DNA of 6,138 nt from Spirochaetaceae bacterium (GTDB taxonomy: Bacteria; Spirochaetota; Spirochaetia; Treponematales; Breznakiellaceae): positions 1 to 6,138 of the forward strand of contig JAITAM010000235.1 of assembly GCA_031284085.1 (NCBI GenBank). Direction: 5' to 3'. Of the stretch, positions 1 to 5,889 are shown in pieces; positions within the stretch are counted from its first letter, which is position 1, and every line of letters starts with the position of its first letter. The notes under the pieces were generated by a model. That model was not told where the DNA came from. It did not search any database and saw only the letters and a program-made list of their open reading frames with translations. Made by a program: the position numbers and the translations under genes.

Positions 1-58
1 AGGTCATTCCGCTTTGCTTCATTCCCACGCCGTTGCTCCGGCACCAGTTGTCCGCCCT

Positions 59-77
59 AAAAATGCTACGCATTTTT
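59..77. other. Perfect short hairpin, possible bidirectional terminator
   Basis: Arms AAAAATGC (59-66) and GCATTTTT (70-77) are perfectly complementary around a TAC loop. The A-run on one side and the T-run on the other mean a transcript in either direction would end the stem in U's. A second complementary pair, GCCC (54-57) and GGGC (84-87), lies outside it. The surrounding 1-130 stretch shows no convincing gene. It may be the end of a unit that lies left of the window or an intergenic repeat. The structure is seen; terminator function is inferred. Confidence 0.4.
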
Positions 78-144
78 CTATTCGGGCTGTCAAACTGCCA
101 CATACAGCCGGAACCTTAGGCGAAGCAGGGTGAATAAAACATTA

Positions 145-171
145 TTGACAAAATAAACATTTTAATATAAT
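145..171 (+). promoter_or_regulatory. Sigma70-type promoter for the acetyltransferase remnant
   Basis: A perfect TTGACA (145-150) and a perfect TATAAT (166-171) are separated by 15 bp, shorter than the usual 17. The -10 lies about 40 bp upstream of the ATG at 213, and AAGGAA (201-206) follows as ribosome binding site. The hexamers are seen directly. Activity with the short spacer is inferred. Confidence 0.65.
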
Positions 172-212
172 GTGACAGATGCTTTTTTTCAAATTATATA
201 AAGGAACGGGAT

Positions 213-596
213 ATGAAAATAAAATTAGTTAAGACAGACATTGAAAATGCAAAGGAAATACACCAAATGCAAATAATTACATTTAGACCATTATTGGAAA
301 AATATCAAGATTTTGGTTCTAACCCGGGAAATGAAAAAATTGAAAAGACAATAGGACGGTTAAAAGAAACCATAACGGATTATTACATTATAAAATCAAA
401 TGACAATTCTGTCGGAGGAATACGGATTAGAAGGTATAAAGAAGGAAATTTATGCAAGGTTGGACCGTAGCAAGGGAATTGTCATTTATATGAAAAAATG
501 GGTTATAGAAAGACTGGAAAGGTGGAAAAAATAAATGAAAGGATGGATATTGTATATTATGAAAAGAAACTGGGAAATGAGACATTAAATGACTAA
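213..596 (+). pseudogene. GNAT-family N-acetyltransferase, broken by an internal deletion
   Basis: The first 85 codons read as the N-terminal half of a GNAT acetyltransferase, with the segments DIENAKEIHQMQ, FRPLLEKYQDF, NPGNEKIEKTI and DYYIIK followed by VGGIRI. A TAG at 468-470 stops this frame. The same frame immediately resumes as QGNCHLYEKMGYRKTGK and runs to TAA at 594-596, and that is the typical GNAT C-terminus (Y-E-K-x-G-Y). The central motif A, where acetyl-CoA pyrophosphate is bound (usually Q/R-x-x-G-x-G/A), is missing between KVGP and QGN. The remnant has 127 codons against about 160-165 in relatives as I remember them, so roughly 35-40 codons appear lost. The TAG probably arose at the deletion joint. 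Promoter and ribosome binding site remain good. No acetyltransferase activity is expected from either piece. Confidence 0.85.
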
Positions 597-604
597 CCAA
601 ATTT

Positions 605-634
605 TTTACAAAATATTCAAAAAAACTTGATAAT
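605..634 (+). promoter_or_regulatory. Promoter for the nitroreductase-like gene
   Basis: TTTACA (605-610, 5/6) and GATAAT (629-634, 5/6) are separated by 18 bp. This places the transcription start near 641, with the ribosome binding site AGAGGTGG (662-669) and the ATG at 674 suitably downstream. A second pairing, TTGATA (627-632) with TACGAT (650-655), would start transcription inside the ribosome binding site and is less likely. Confidence 0.5.
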
Positions 635-673
635 ATTAAAATAATTGAATACGATATATTAAGAGGTGGTGTT

Positions 674-1402
674 ATGAATATTTTCAGTGAAAACAAAGAT
701 TTTTGGGGAAATGCAATTGATTCAAGGCGTTCAGTGCGTAGTTATGAACGTACTGCTCTTTCCTTAGAAACTATAAAAAAGATTCAGGATTTTGTGCCAA
801 CAGTTAAACTGCCATTTTCAAACGAGGTTAAAATTGTGTTTTTTAAAACACGGGAAAATCACTCATTGGCGAACAACCTTAAAAAACCTCCTGAAGATGC
901 CGTCGCATTTATAACGGATACAAGTAATTTTTATAATGTAACGGCAGTTGGTTTTGTGGGGCAATTAGTGCTTTTATATGCACAAGGACTAGGCGTTTCA
1001 AATTGTTGGTTTGGACATTATTTTTTGGATGAAATTGAACAGCTTGTACCTGATATTGATAATATAAAAGGTGCGAATAGGCCGCGGTTTGGATATGGAA
1101 AAGGCAAGGTTGATGGTGTTCACGCTGTATGCGTTAGTCCATTAGGCTATTTTAAATCAGATGGGATACGCGCAAAAGACAGAATTACATCTTCATTTAT
1201 AAGCTTTAAATGGAAGCCGCTTGATGACTTATTGCTAAATGGCATAAAAGAAATATCATTGCCGGATGCATTAAGAACGGCATTTAATATGGCTCGGAAA
1301 GCACCTTCTGCCGCAAATACACAACACTGGAGGTATTTAATATATTCTGATAATAAAACGGTAGAAATTAGACTTACATTTGACACATGCTTAAAGCTGT
1401 AA
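674..1402 (+). CDS. Nitroreductase-like flavoprotein (TM1586 type), C-terminally truncated
   Basis: This 242-residue product resembles the TM1586-type nitroreductases, FMN proteins in which two nitroreductase-like half-domains are joined. The first half has the FMN-phosphate motif RRSVRSYE (18-25) and the segment GFVGQLVLLYAQGLGVSNCWFG (93-114, key residues Gly, Gln, Gly, Cys-Trp). The second half begins at about 195 with DALRTAFNMARKAPSAANTQ (198-217) followed by HWRY, matching the A-P-S-A-x-N-x-Q-x-W-R-F signature. The chain stops only about 20 residues after that, whereas relatives continue for roughly 50 residues through a closing helical segment. The last residues (TFDTCLKL) look like off-track sequence. 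The start is supported by AGAGGTGG four bases upstream of ATG. The physiological substrate is unknown in this family. The gene is probably non-functional or folded only in part, and it shares low GC with the neighbouring acetyltransferase remnant. Confidence 0.7.
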   Translation: MNIFSENKDFWGNAIDSRRSVRSYERTALSLETIKKIQDFVPTVKLPFSNEVKIVFFKTRENHSLANNLKKPPEDAVAFITDTSNFYNVTAVGFVGQLVLLYAQGLGVSNCWFGHYFLDEIEQLVPDIDNIKGANRPRFGYGKGKVDGVHAVCVSPLGYFKSDGIRAKDRITSSFISFKWKPLDDLLLNGIKEISLPDALRTAFNMARKAPSAANTQHWRYLIYSDNKTVEIRLTFDTCLKL

Positions 1403-1430
1403 AAAATAATTCAAAAATAACGAGAAAAGG

Positions 1431-1456
1431 CAAACCTGTACATAACAGGTTTGTTT
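1431..1456 (+). terminator. Intrinsic terminator closing the AT-rich island
   Basis: A perfect 9-bp stem pairs CAAACCTGT (1431-1439) with ACAGGTTTG (1445-1453) around the loop ACATA, followed by a short TTTAT. It lies 29 bp past the nitroreductase stop. The T-tract is weak, so termination may be partial. Confidence 0.6.
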
Positions 1457-1618
1457 ATGCTTCGCCGCAGTAGACGGCTCGGGTCCCGGCCGGTTAGGTT
1501 ATTTTTGGGCGATACTTTCTACTCGCAATGGTCATAGTGAGAGAGATCAGTGCAGCAGATTGGGCTTGACGGGACCGGCACATATCTTGCACGAAACTAA
1601 TGTTTATGAGGTTAAACG

Positions 1619-2293
1619 ATGCCTAAAATTTACCATTCCGGTCCTGATCCGGACTTTCCGTATCTTGACGAAACGCAACGCTACCATTTTCCTTCGCCAC
1701 AGAAAGCGTCAGGAGATATTGTTGCCGTCGGCGGCAACCTTTCGCCGGGTATGCTACTTTCTGCTTACGAGCAAGGTATTTTCCCTTGGTATAACGAAGA
1801 TGATCCCATACTCTGGCAGTCGCCGGATCCTCGTTTTGTTCTATTCCCCGAACAGCTTCATATTTCCACTTCTATGAAGAAAGTCTTCAAAAAAAAAGTG
1901 TTTGATATTGCTTTCGATCGGGATTTTATCACGGTAATTACGAACTGCGCACAGATTCTAAGACACGATCAAGAGGGAACATGGATTACCAAGGACATGA
2001 TTGCAGCTTACTGCGAATTATTCCGGCTCGGTTATGCGCACTGTACGGGAAGTTATCGGGACGGCGTGTTGGTAGGCGGCTGTTATGGAGTGCGGATCGG
2101 CAGTGTTTTTTATGGCGAGTCCATGTTTGCCAAAGAAAGCAATGCCTCCAAAGCCGCATTTTTAGCCTTTGCCCAAAAGCTTTTCTCTGAAGGAATACGG
2201 TTTATTGACTGCCAAGTACCGACTGTTCATTTAGAAAGTTTAGGCGCTACAGCAATAAGCCGAAAGGAATTTTTGAGGCTACTCCATGCTTGA
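1619..2293 (+). CDS. aat: Leucyl/phenylalanyl-tRNA--protein transferase
   Basis: This cytoplasmic enzyme transfers Leu or Phe from charged tRNA to proteins with an N-terminal Arg or Lys, creating an N-degron recognised by ClpS and ClpAP. The 224-residue product is close to the E. coli length (234) and covers the whole family fold. It has GGNLSPGMLLSAYEQGIFPW (38-57), ILWQSPDPRFVL (64-75), WITKDMIAAY (122-131), LVGGCYGVRIGSVFYGESMF (151-170), NASKAA (175-180) and FIDCQV (195-200) followed by HLESLGA. E167, D197 and Q199 sit where E. coli has the catalytic E156, D186 and Q188. The stretch AHCTGSYRDG (140-149) differs from the common A-H-S-V-E-x-W and is a mild oddity. TGAGG (1607-1611) lies seven bases before ATG. 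The 3' end overlaps folK by 8 bp. I found no convincing promoter in 1467-1618. clp genes are not seen here. Confidence 0.96.
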   Translation: MPKIYHSGPDPDFPYLDETQRYHFPSPQKASGDIVAVGGNLSPGMLLSAYEQGIFPWYNEDDPILWQSPDPRFVLFPEQLHISTSMKKVFKKKVFDIAFDRDFITVITNCAQILRHDQEGTWITKDMIAAYCELFRLGYAHCTGSYRDGVLVGGCYGVRIGSVFYGESMFAKESNASKAAFLAFAQKLFSEGIRFIDCQVPTVHLESLGATAISRKEFLRLLHA

Positions 2294-2789
2294 ATATAAG
2301 GCAGAATTAGTTGTTCTTGGACTTGGTTCAAATAAAGGGGACTCGCCGCGTATCCTGCGTGAGGCGGTCGCCGAATTGGATAGTATCTTAGGCGGTATGC
2401 GCCAAGCATCTTTGTATAAAACTGCTCCACTTTATGTGCTTGATCAGGAATGCTTTCTCAACACCGCGGTTACCGGCTTGTATGCGCAAAGCCCTGCCAT
2501 GCTCCTGAATACCATTCACCGCCTTGAAGTGTCATTTGGTCGGGATCGTTCCCATGAACGGCGTTATGGTGAGCGCACATTAGACATAGACATACTGCTT
2601 TTCGGTCGGCGTGTTGTCTGCGAGAAGCCGGCGCTAGAAATACCCCACCCACGACTTCACGAGCGCGCCTTTGCTTTAGTTCCCTTGCTGGAACTCATAC
2701 CGGATGCTGTTGATCCGCGTAGCGGTATTCCTTTACAGGATAGTTTAGATAAACTGCCGCTAAAAGATCGGGATATCTCTCTTATTTGA
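2286..2789 (+). CDS. folK: 2-amino-4-hydroxy-6-hydroxymethyldihydropteridine pyrophosphokinase (HPPK)
   Basis: HPPK moves pyrophosphate from ATP to 6-hydroxymethyl-7,8-dihydropterin, the step before dihydropteroate synthase in folate synthesis. The 167-residue product shows the N-terminal GLGSNKGD (12-19), SLYKTAPLY (42-50) and FLNTAV, where the pterin pocket lies. It also has the family signature RYGERTLDIDILLFG (93-107), whose D100 and D102 correspond to the Mg-binding D95 and D97 of E. coli, and the late motif IPHPRLHERAFALVPL (119-134). The ATG lies inside the last codons of aat, with GAGG (2275-2278) seven bases upstream, so the two genes are surely co-transcribed and probably translationally coupled. 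The fold is intact. No other folate gene is in the window, so the other steps must be encoded elsewhere. The stop codon is part of the terminator stem that follows. Confidence 0.97.
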   Translation: MLEYKAELVVLGLGSNKGDSPRILREAVAELDSILGGMRQASLYKTAPLYVLDQECFLNTAVTGLYAQSPAMLLNTIHRLEVSFGRDRSHERRYGERTLDIDILLFGRRVVCEKPALEIPHPRLHERAFALVPLLELIPDAVDPRSGIPLQDSLDKLPLKDRDISLI

Positions 2790-2824
2790 AACAGCCCAAG
2801 GCTGTTTCAACCCGCCAGCGGGTT
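2786..2824 (+). terminator. Tandem hairpins ending the aat-folK unit
   Basis: A perfect 11-bp stem pairs TTGAAACAGCC (2786-2796) with its complement at 2800-2810 around a CAA loop, and it includes the folK stop codon. It is followed at once by AACCCGC (2809-2815) and GCGGGTT (2818-2824), a 7-bp stem with a very tight loop. The two stems share A2809-A2810, so they cannot both form completely. T-tracts are short (TTTC, then TTTAG). The hairpins are certain; termination is likely but not proven. Confidence 0.65.
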
Positions 2825-2869
2825 TAGCTTCGGTATTGGTATCGGGAACGGCGTATGGCTTTTTTGCCT

Positions 2870-2898
2870 ACAGGCCGGCAGCCGCGGCCTGTTTCAAC
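2870..2898 (+). terminator. Second GC-rich hairpin after folK, with a repeated tail
   Basis: ACAGGCC (2870-2876) pairs with GGCCTGT (2886-2892) around a 9-nt loop that is itself GC-rich. Downstream is a T-run at 2900-2904. The decamer CTGTTTCAAC at 2889-2898 repeats exactly the one at 2802-2811 in the first hairpin. This could be a back-up terminator or part of an intergenic repeat. Confidence 0.4.
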
Positions 2899-2932
2899 GT
2901 TTTTGGGGCATTAAACGGATATGAAAAAACGA

Positions 2933-2961
2933 ATGACAAGAATAATAGATAGACTTATAAT
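2933..2961 (+). promoter_or_regulatory. Strong sigma70-type promoter in the GH88 leader
   Basis: ATGACA (2933-2938, 5/6 match to TTGACA) and a perfect TATAAT (2956-2961) are separated by the ideal 17 bp, placing the start near 2968. It is the best promoter I can find upstream of the GH88-purD pair. It would give a leader of about 285 nt containing the two small ORFs. Confidence 0.65.
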
Positions 2962-2981
2962 CTCTATGTTAAGGCAATGGT

Positions 2982-3131
2982 ATGAACTTTGAAATGGGCA
3001 AAGAACTAAGCTCTTCTCATAGAGAGAAGAGAGCTGCGGAGAGCTTAGAGAGGGAAGCTGCACTATCAATGAGCAATGTAGGCGGTGCGGACTTTGCGCT
3101 GCGGCTTGTCTCAGAGCAAACATCACGGTAA
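2982..3131 (+). CDS. Candidate small protein, 49 residues, unknown function
   Basis: I do not recognise this product. It lies about 14 nt after the predicted transcription start. AAGG (2971-2974) is seven bases before ATG. The product begins MNFEMGKELSSSHREKRAAE, is highly charged in its first half (E, K, R, with likely helix) and ends with the more apolar stretch VGGADFALRLVSEQ. It has no signal peptide or membrane segment. Its stop overlaps the next ATG as TAATG. An inside start at 2994 has no ribosome binding site. The opposite strand is also open across this stretch, so openness alone is weak evidence. The case rests on promoter, ribosome binding site and coupling together. It could instead be a structured leader RNA that happens to be open. 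Confidence 0.35.
   Translation: MNFEMGKELSSSHREKRAAESLEREAALSMSNVGGADFALRLVSEQTSR
3006..3048 (+). other. Competing stem-loops in the GH88 leader
   Basis: Two alternative stems share bases. CTCTTCTC (3011-3018) pairs perfectly with GAGAAGAG (3024-3031) around ATAGA. CTAAGCTCT (3006-3014) pairs perfectly with AGAGCTTAG (3040-3048), and bases 3011-3014 belong to both. The arrangement is purine-rich on the right side and falls within the 49-codon ORF. Mutually exclusive stems in a leader can be regulatory, but no terminator-like U-tract follows. Confidence 0.4.
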
Positions 3132-3223
3132 TGGATAAAGTAGTATTTTCCGACCGATGCGAAGCTGCTTGGGTTCTGTGCAAAGCCATTACAAGAGATA
3201 CAAAATGTAAACTCTCAGTTTAG
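3131..3223 (+). CDS. Candidate small protein, 30 residues, coupled to the preceding ORF
   Basis: I do not recognise this product. Its ATG overlaps the upstream stop as TAATG, which is typical of termination-reinitiation coupling. It reads MDKVVFSDRCEAAWVLCKAI and then a basic tail, with three cysteines in 30 residues. It has no ribosome binding site of its own. It ends about 30 bases before the GH88 start, and a 6-bp hairpin (3208-3213 with 3217-3222) overlaps its stop. It may be a separate peptide, the out-of-frame end of a once longer protein with the 49-codon ORF, or chance. Confidence 0.28.
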   Translation: MDKVVFSDRCEAAWVLCKAITRDTKCKLSV

Positions 3224-3254
3224 AGACCCTTAACAAAGATATATGAGGAATTTT

Positions 3255-4427
3255 ATGGAAAACTTACTTTTTTATAAGAGATTTTTATGTCCACCAGAAA
3301 AAGACGCTTCTTTTTGGCAGGAAGCTCTTGACTATGCGGTGCATAAAATCAGGTCGAACATTGCCTTCTTCGGCGATGAATATCCGTCTCCGGCAAGCGT
3401 CCGTAATGTGTATCCACGTGTCCAAAATATCGAATGGACATCGTCATTTTGGACCGGTTTATTATGGCTTGCCTATCACAGCAGCGGTGATGAACTATTT
3501 CGTGATGCGGCAGAAAGGTATCTGCCGGATTTTCGTACCCGTTTGGATAAGCGCATCGCTACCAACACGCATGATTTAGGCTTTTTGTACACATTGTCTT
3601 GTGTCAACGCCTACCATTTTACGAGAAATTGCTCTGCACAAATTATGGCTCTCAAAGCGGCGGACCTGCTTTTGATCCGGTATTACGAAAAAGCGGGGAT
3701 AATTCAAGCATGGGGCGACTTAAACGATCCGGCGCAGCGCGGTCGAATTATCATTGACTGTGCGATGAACCTGCCGCTTTTGTATTGGGCATCCATGCAG
3801 ACCGGCAACCCTTATTATAAGGAAGCGGCGGACCGCCATATTGTAACGGCAAATAAGTATCTCATTCGTGATGACTGGTCTTCATACCACACGTTTTACT
3901 TTGACACTGAGACCGGCTCACCCTTAAAAGGCACGACCGCTCAAGGGTATTCCGATGATTCGTGTTGGTCGCGGGGACAGGCGTGGGGTATTTATGGGAA
4001 TGCGTTGGCCTATTGGTACACAAAAGAGCCGTCTTTACTGGAAAGCGCACGAGGGCTTGCACAGTATTTTCTCAACCATCTTCCCGATGATCTTGTTGCG
4101 TATTGGGACCTTGTTTTTACGCAGGGAGATGAAGAACGAGATAGTTCTGCAAGCGCCATCGGCGCGTCCGGCTTGCTCGTCTTGAGCGCTGCACTACCGG
4201 TTGGCGATCCACAGCGGCGTATTTTTGAAAACGCGGCATTACACATAGCGGCATCTCTAGCACAATCCTACACGACAAAGGCAGCTCGAGAATCAAATGG
4301 TATTCTGCTTCATGGTGTCTATGGCAAGCCGGGAAACAACGGCGTTGATGAGTGTACTATTTTTGGAGATTACTTTTATATGGAACTTTTGCTGCGTATC
4401 ACGGCAAGCTGGAGGTTGTACTGGTGA
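3255..4427 (+). CDS. Unsaturated glucuronyl hydrolase, GH88 family
   Basis: UGL enzymes hydrolyse the 4,5-unsaturated uronic acid from disaccharides left by polysaccharide lyases acting on hyaluronan, chondroitin or heparin-type chains. They work by hydrating the enol ether. There is no signal peptide, so it should act in the cytoplasm on imported disaccharides. The 390-residue product has family length. Motifs include NTHDLGFLY (104-112) with D107, and IIIDCAMNLPLLYWA (165-179) with D168. These match the catalytic pair D88 and D149 of the Bacillus sp. GL1 enzyme. Also present are H212, QGYSDDSCWSRGQAWGIYG (230-248), AYWDL (282-286), RDSSASAIGASGLL (295-308), GVDEC (363-367) and GDYFYMELLLR (371-381). 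I chose ATG 3255 because TGAGGAA (3244-3250) is spaced correctly; ATG 3243 has no ribosome binding site. The stop overlaps purD. No lyase or transporter gene is in the window. Confidence 0.92.
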   Translation: MENLLFYKRFLCPPEKDASFWQEALDYAVHKIRSNIAFFGDEYPSPASVRNVYPRVQNIEWTSSFWTGLLWLAYHSSGDELFRDAAERYLPDFRTRLDKRIATNTHDLGFLYTLSCVNAYHFTRNCSAQIMALKAADLLLIRYYEKAGIIQAWGDLNDPAQRGRIIIDCAMNLPLLYWASMQTGNPYYKEAADRHIVTANKYLIRDDWSSYHTFYFDTETGSPLKGTTAQGYSDDSCWSRGQAWGIYGNALAYWYTKEPSLLESARGLAQYFLNHLPDDLVAYWDLVFTQGDEERDSSASAIGASGLLVLSAALPVGDPQRRIFENAALHIAASLAQSYTTKAARESNGILLHGVYGKPGNNGVDECTIFGDYFYMELLLRITASWRLYW

Positions 4428-5710
4428 AGGTACTAATCATTGGCTCCGGAGGGAGAGAACACGCACTTGCATGGAAAATAGCCCAGTCGATACAGGTAAA
4501 AAAGGTCTATCTTGCCCCCGGAAACGGCGGGACCGCATTAGAGCAAAAGTGCGAAAATCTACCGAAATGCACTACCGGCGAGGCAGCTTTGGCTTTTGCA
4601 CAGAGTAATTGTATTGATTTGACGGTTGTCGGCCCTGAGGAGCCGCTTGCGCAGGGCATTGTAGACCGGTTCCGTGCCGCAGGACTTGCCGTTGTTGGCC
4701 CAGGTCAACGAGAGAGCAGAATGGAATCGAGCAAAGATTATGCCAAAACATTTATGCACAAGTTTGGGGTAAGGACCGCAGCCGGTCGGAGTTTTTGTGA
4801 TTATGAACAAGCACGCTCCTATGTCCAAAGTTACATGGCAACACACTCATCAGTAGTAATTAAGGCTGATGGGCTTGCAGCCGGAAAAGGGGTTATCGTT
4901 GCTGAAGATTTATCCACTGCCCAGTCGGCGCTTTTTTCATTGATGTGCGAAGGCGCAGTAGGCGACGCCGGAAAAACAGTTATTATAGAAGATTTTCTTT
5001 CCGGCAAAGAAGTGTCGGTGCTGGCGGCTGTCAGTATCACGCCGGGAAAAGACGGGGTCATCGTTCCTTTTATTGCAGCTCGCGACCATAAACGCCGGTT
5101 TGATGGCGGGCAAGGGCCAAATACCGGCGGCATGGGCGCAATAGCGCCGCTGCCGGATTTCTCACAAGCTATTCAAGATGACTTTCAGCGTGCCATTCTG
5201 GAGCCGACACTGCACGGCATGGAACAAGAGGGCATGGATTACAGGGGCTTCATCTTTTTTGGCCTAATAATACAAGACAGCCGCTCCTACCTCTTAGAAT
5301 ATAACGTGCGGCTTGGCGACCCGGAAACGCAAACCGTAATTCCCTTGCTTGAGTCGGATATGGTACCGCTCTGTTCTGCTATACTTGACGGTTCGCTTGC
5401 AGGCTTCCCTTTGGTGTGGAAAGCTGGCGCTGCCTGTACTGTGGTTGCAGTTGCATCCGGATACCCGAAGGCTTATCGGAGAGGGGATTTTATTACGATT
5501 GATAAAGAAAAGCTTGCACAAAGCGGCGCCGTAGTATTTACGGCGGGGACATCGGCCCAGAATGGCAGCTTGTATACAAATGGCGGTCGAGTCTGTGCTG
5601 TTTCTGCGCTAGGTAGTAATTCCGAGAGCGCTCGTGAGAAAGCGTATAGCGGACTTAGTGCGGTTAATTTTGCTGGAATAGGGTATCGGACGGATATTGG
5701 GGCAAGTTAA
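4424..5710 (+). CDS. purD: Phosphoribosylamine--glycine ligase (GARS)
   Basis: PurD makes glycinamide ribonucleotide from 5-phosphoribosylamine, glycine and ATP, the second step of de novo purine synthesis, in the cytoplasm. From the GTG at 4424 the product has 428 residues, the usual bacterial length. The N-domain has GSGGREHA (7-14), APGNGG (31-36) and VVGPEEPL (68-75). The ATP-grasp domain has KADGLAAGKGV (147-157), EDFLSGKEVS (189-198), ARDHKRRFDGGQGPNTGG (219-236) and the GARS signature RLGDPETQ (296-303), which supplies metal and phosphate ligands. The C-domain has ASGYP (344-348). All key motifs are intact. GGAGG (4411-4415) lies eight bases before GTG. GTGA overlaps the GH88 stop, so translation is coupled. 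The longer in-frame ATG at 4352 would add 24 residues before the normal start and is not credible. No other pur gene is in the window and no purine riboswitch is visible. Confidence 0.97.
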   Translation: MKVLIIGSGGREHALAWKIAQSIQVKKVYLAPGNGGTALEQKCENLPKCTTGEAALAFAQSNCIDLTVVGPEEPLAQGIVDRFRAAGLAVVGPGQRESRMESSKDYAKTFMHKFGVRTAAGRSFCDYEQARSYVQSYMATHSSVVIKADGLAAGKGVIVAEDLSTAQSALFSLMCEGAVGDAGKTVIIEDFLSGKEVSVLAAVSITPGKDGVIVPFIAARDHKRRFDGGQGPNTGGMGAIAPLPDFSQAIQDDFQRAILEPTLHGMEQEGMDYRGFIFFGLIIQDSRSYLLEYNVRLGDPETQTVIPLLESDMVPLCSAILDGSLAGFPLVWKAGAACTVVAVASGYPKAYRRGDFITIDKEKLAQSGAVVFTAGTSAQNGSLYTNGGRVCAVSALGSNSESAREKAYSGLSAVNFAGIGYRTDIGAS

Positions 5711-5797
5711 CAGATAAAGACTCCCGCATCTTAGATAGAAGCAGTTTGAGGTCTGACCTGCCTCATATTCTATCAGGCAAAAAGCTGTGCGCCGCCA

Positions 5798-5836
5798 CTT
5801 GATACAACACCGAAAGGTTAGAACAGGCCGTGCATG
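5798..5836 (+). repeat. Imperfect 39-bp direct repeat, copy A
   Basis: CTTGATAC at the left and CAGGCCGTGC near the right are identical to copy B at 5890-5928. The bases between align without gaps but with several substitutions. The copies are 92 bp apart. Both are followed by a GGTCAGACCT core, 16 bp downstream here counted to the core's end. Confidence 0.65.
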
Positions 5837-5889
5837 GGAAGGGGTCAGACCTCCGGTTCTGCTTGCAGACGGAGAGTCGTCCGCCCGCC

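Larger units (their letters stand above)
128..1457. other. AT-rich island carrying two damaged genes
   Basis: Base composition falls sharply here. Hand-counted 60-base lines in this stretch give about 16-23 G+C (lines starting at 241, 301 and 841), against 36 and 41 in lines starting at 2041 and 4621, although some other lines of the backbone genes are also low. Both genes in the island are incomplete while all genes to the right look intact. The nonamer GGCGAAGCA (119-127) occurs inverted as TGCTTCGCC (1458-1466), close to the two points where composition changes. This pattern suggests horizontally acquired DNA from a low-GC donor that is now decaying. No transposase or integrase is visible, so the mechanism of arrival is unknown. 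Confidence 0.55.

Noticed and set aside
1457..1537. 26-codon reading frame between the island and aat, with a protein-like end (RLFLGDTFYSQWS)
   Set aside because: No ribosome binding site and too short to assign. It could be the 3' scrap of a gene cut by the island, but nothing supports that beyond appearance.
1560..1877. TTG-started frame overlapping the start of aat
   Set aside because: It is a shifted reading of aat coding sequence, with no family match and no ribosome binding site of its own.
2911..3189. 92-codon minus-strand reading frame opposite the GH88 leader
   Set aside because: No ribosome binding site or recognisable family was seen, and the plus strand has a better promoter and start signals.
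3243..3254. ATG at 3243 as GH88 start
   Set aside because: No ribosome binding site precedes it, while TGAGGAA inside these bases serves ATG 3255 at correct spacing.
4352..4423. Upstream in-frame ATG giving a 452-residue PurD
   Set aside because: The extra 24 residues precede the normal V-K-V-L-I-I-G-S-G-G start and lie within GH88 coding sequence, and the GGAGG site fits the GTG at 4424.
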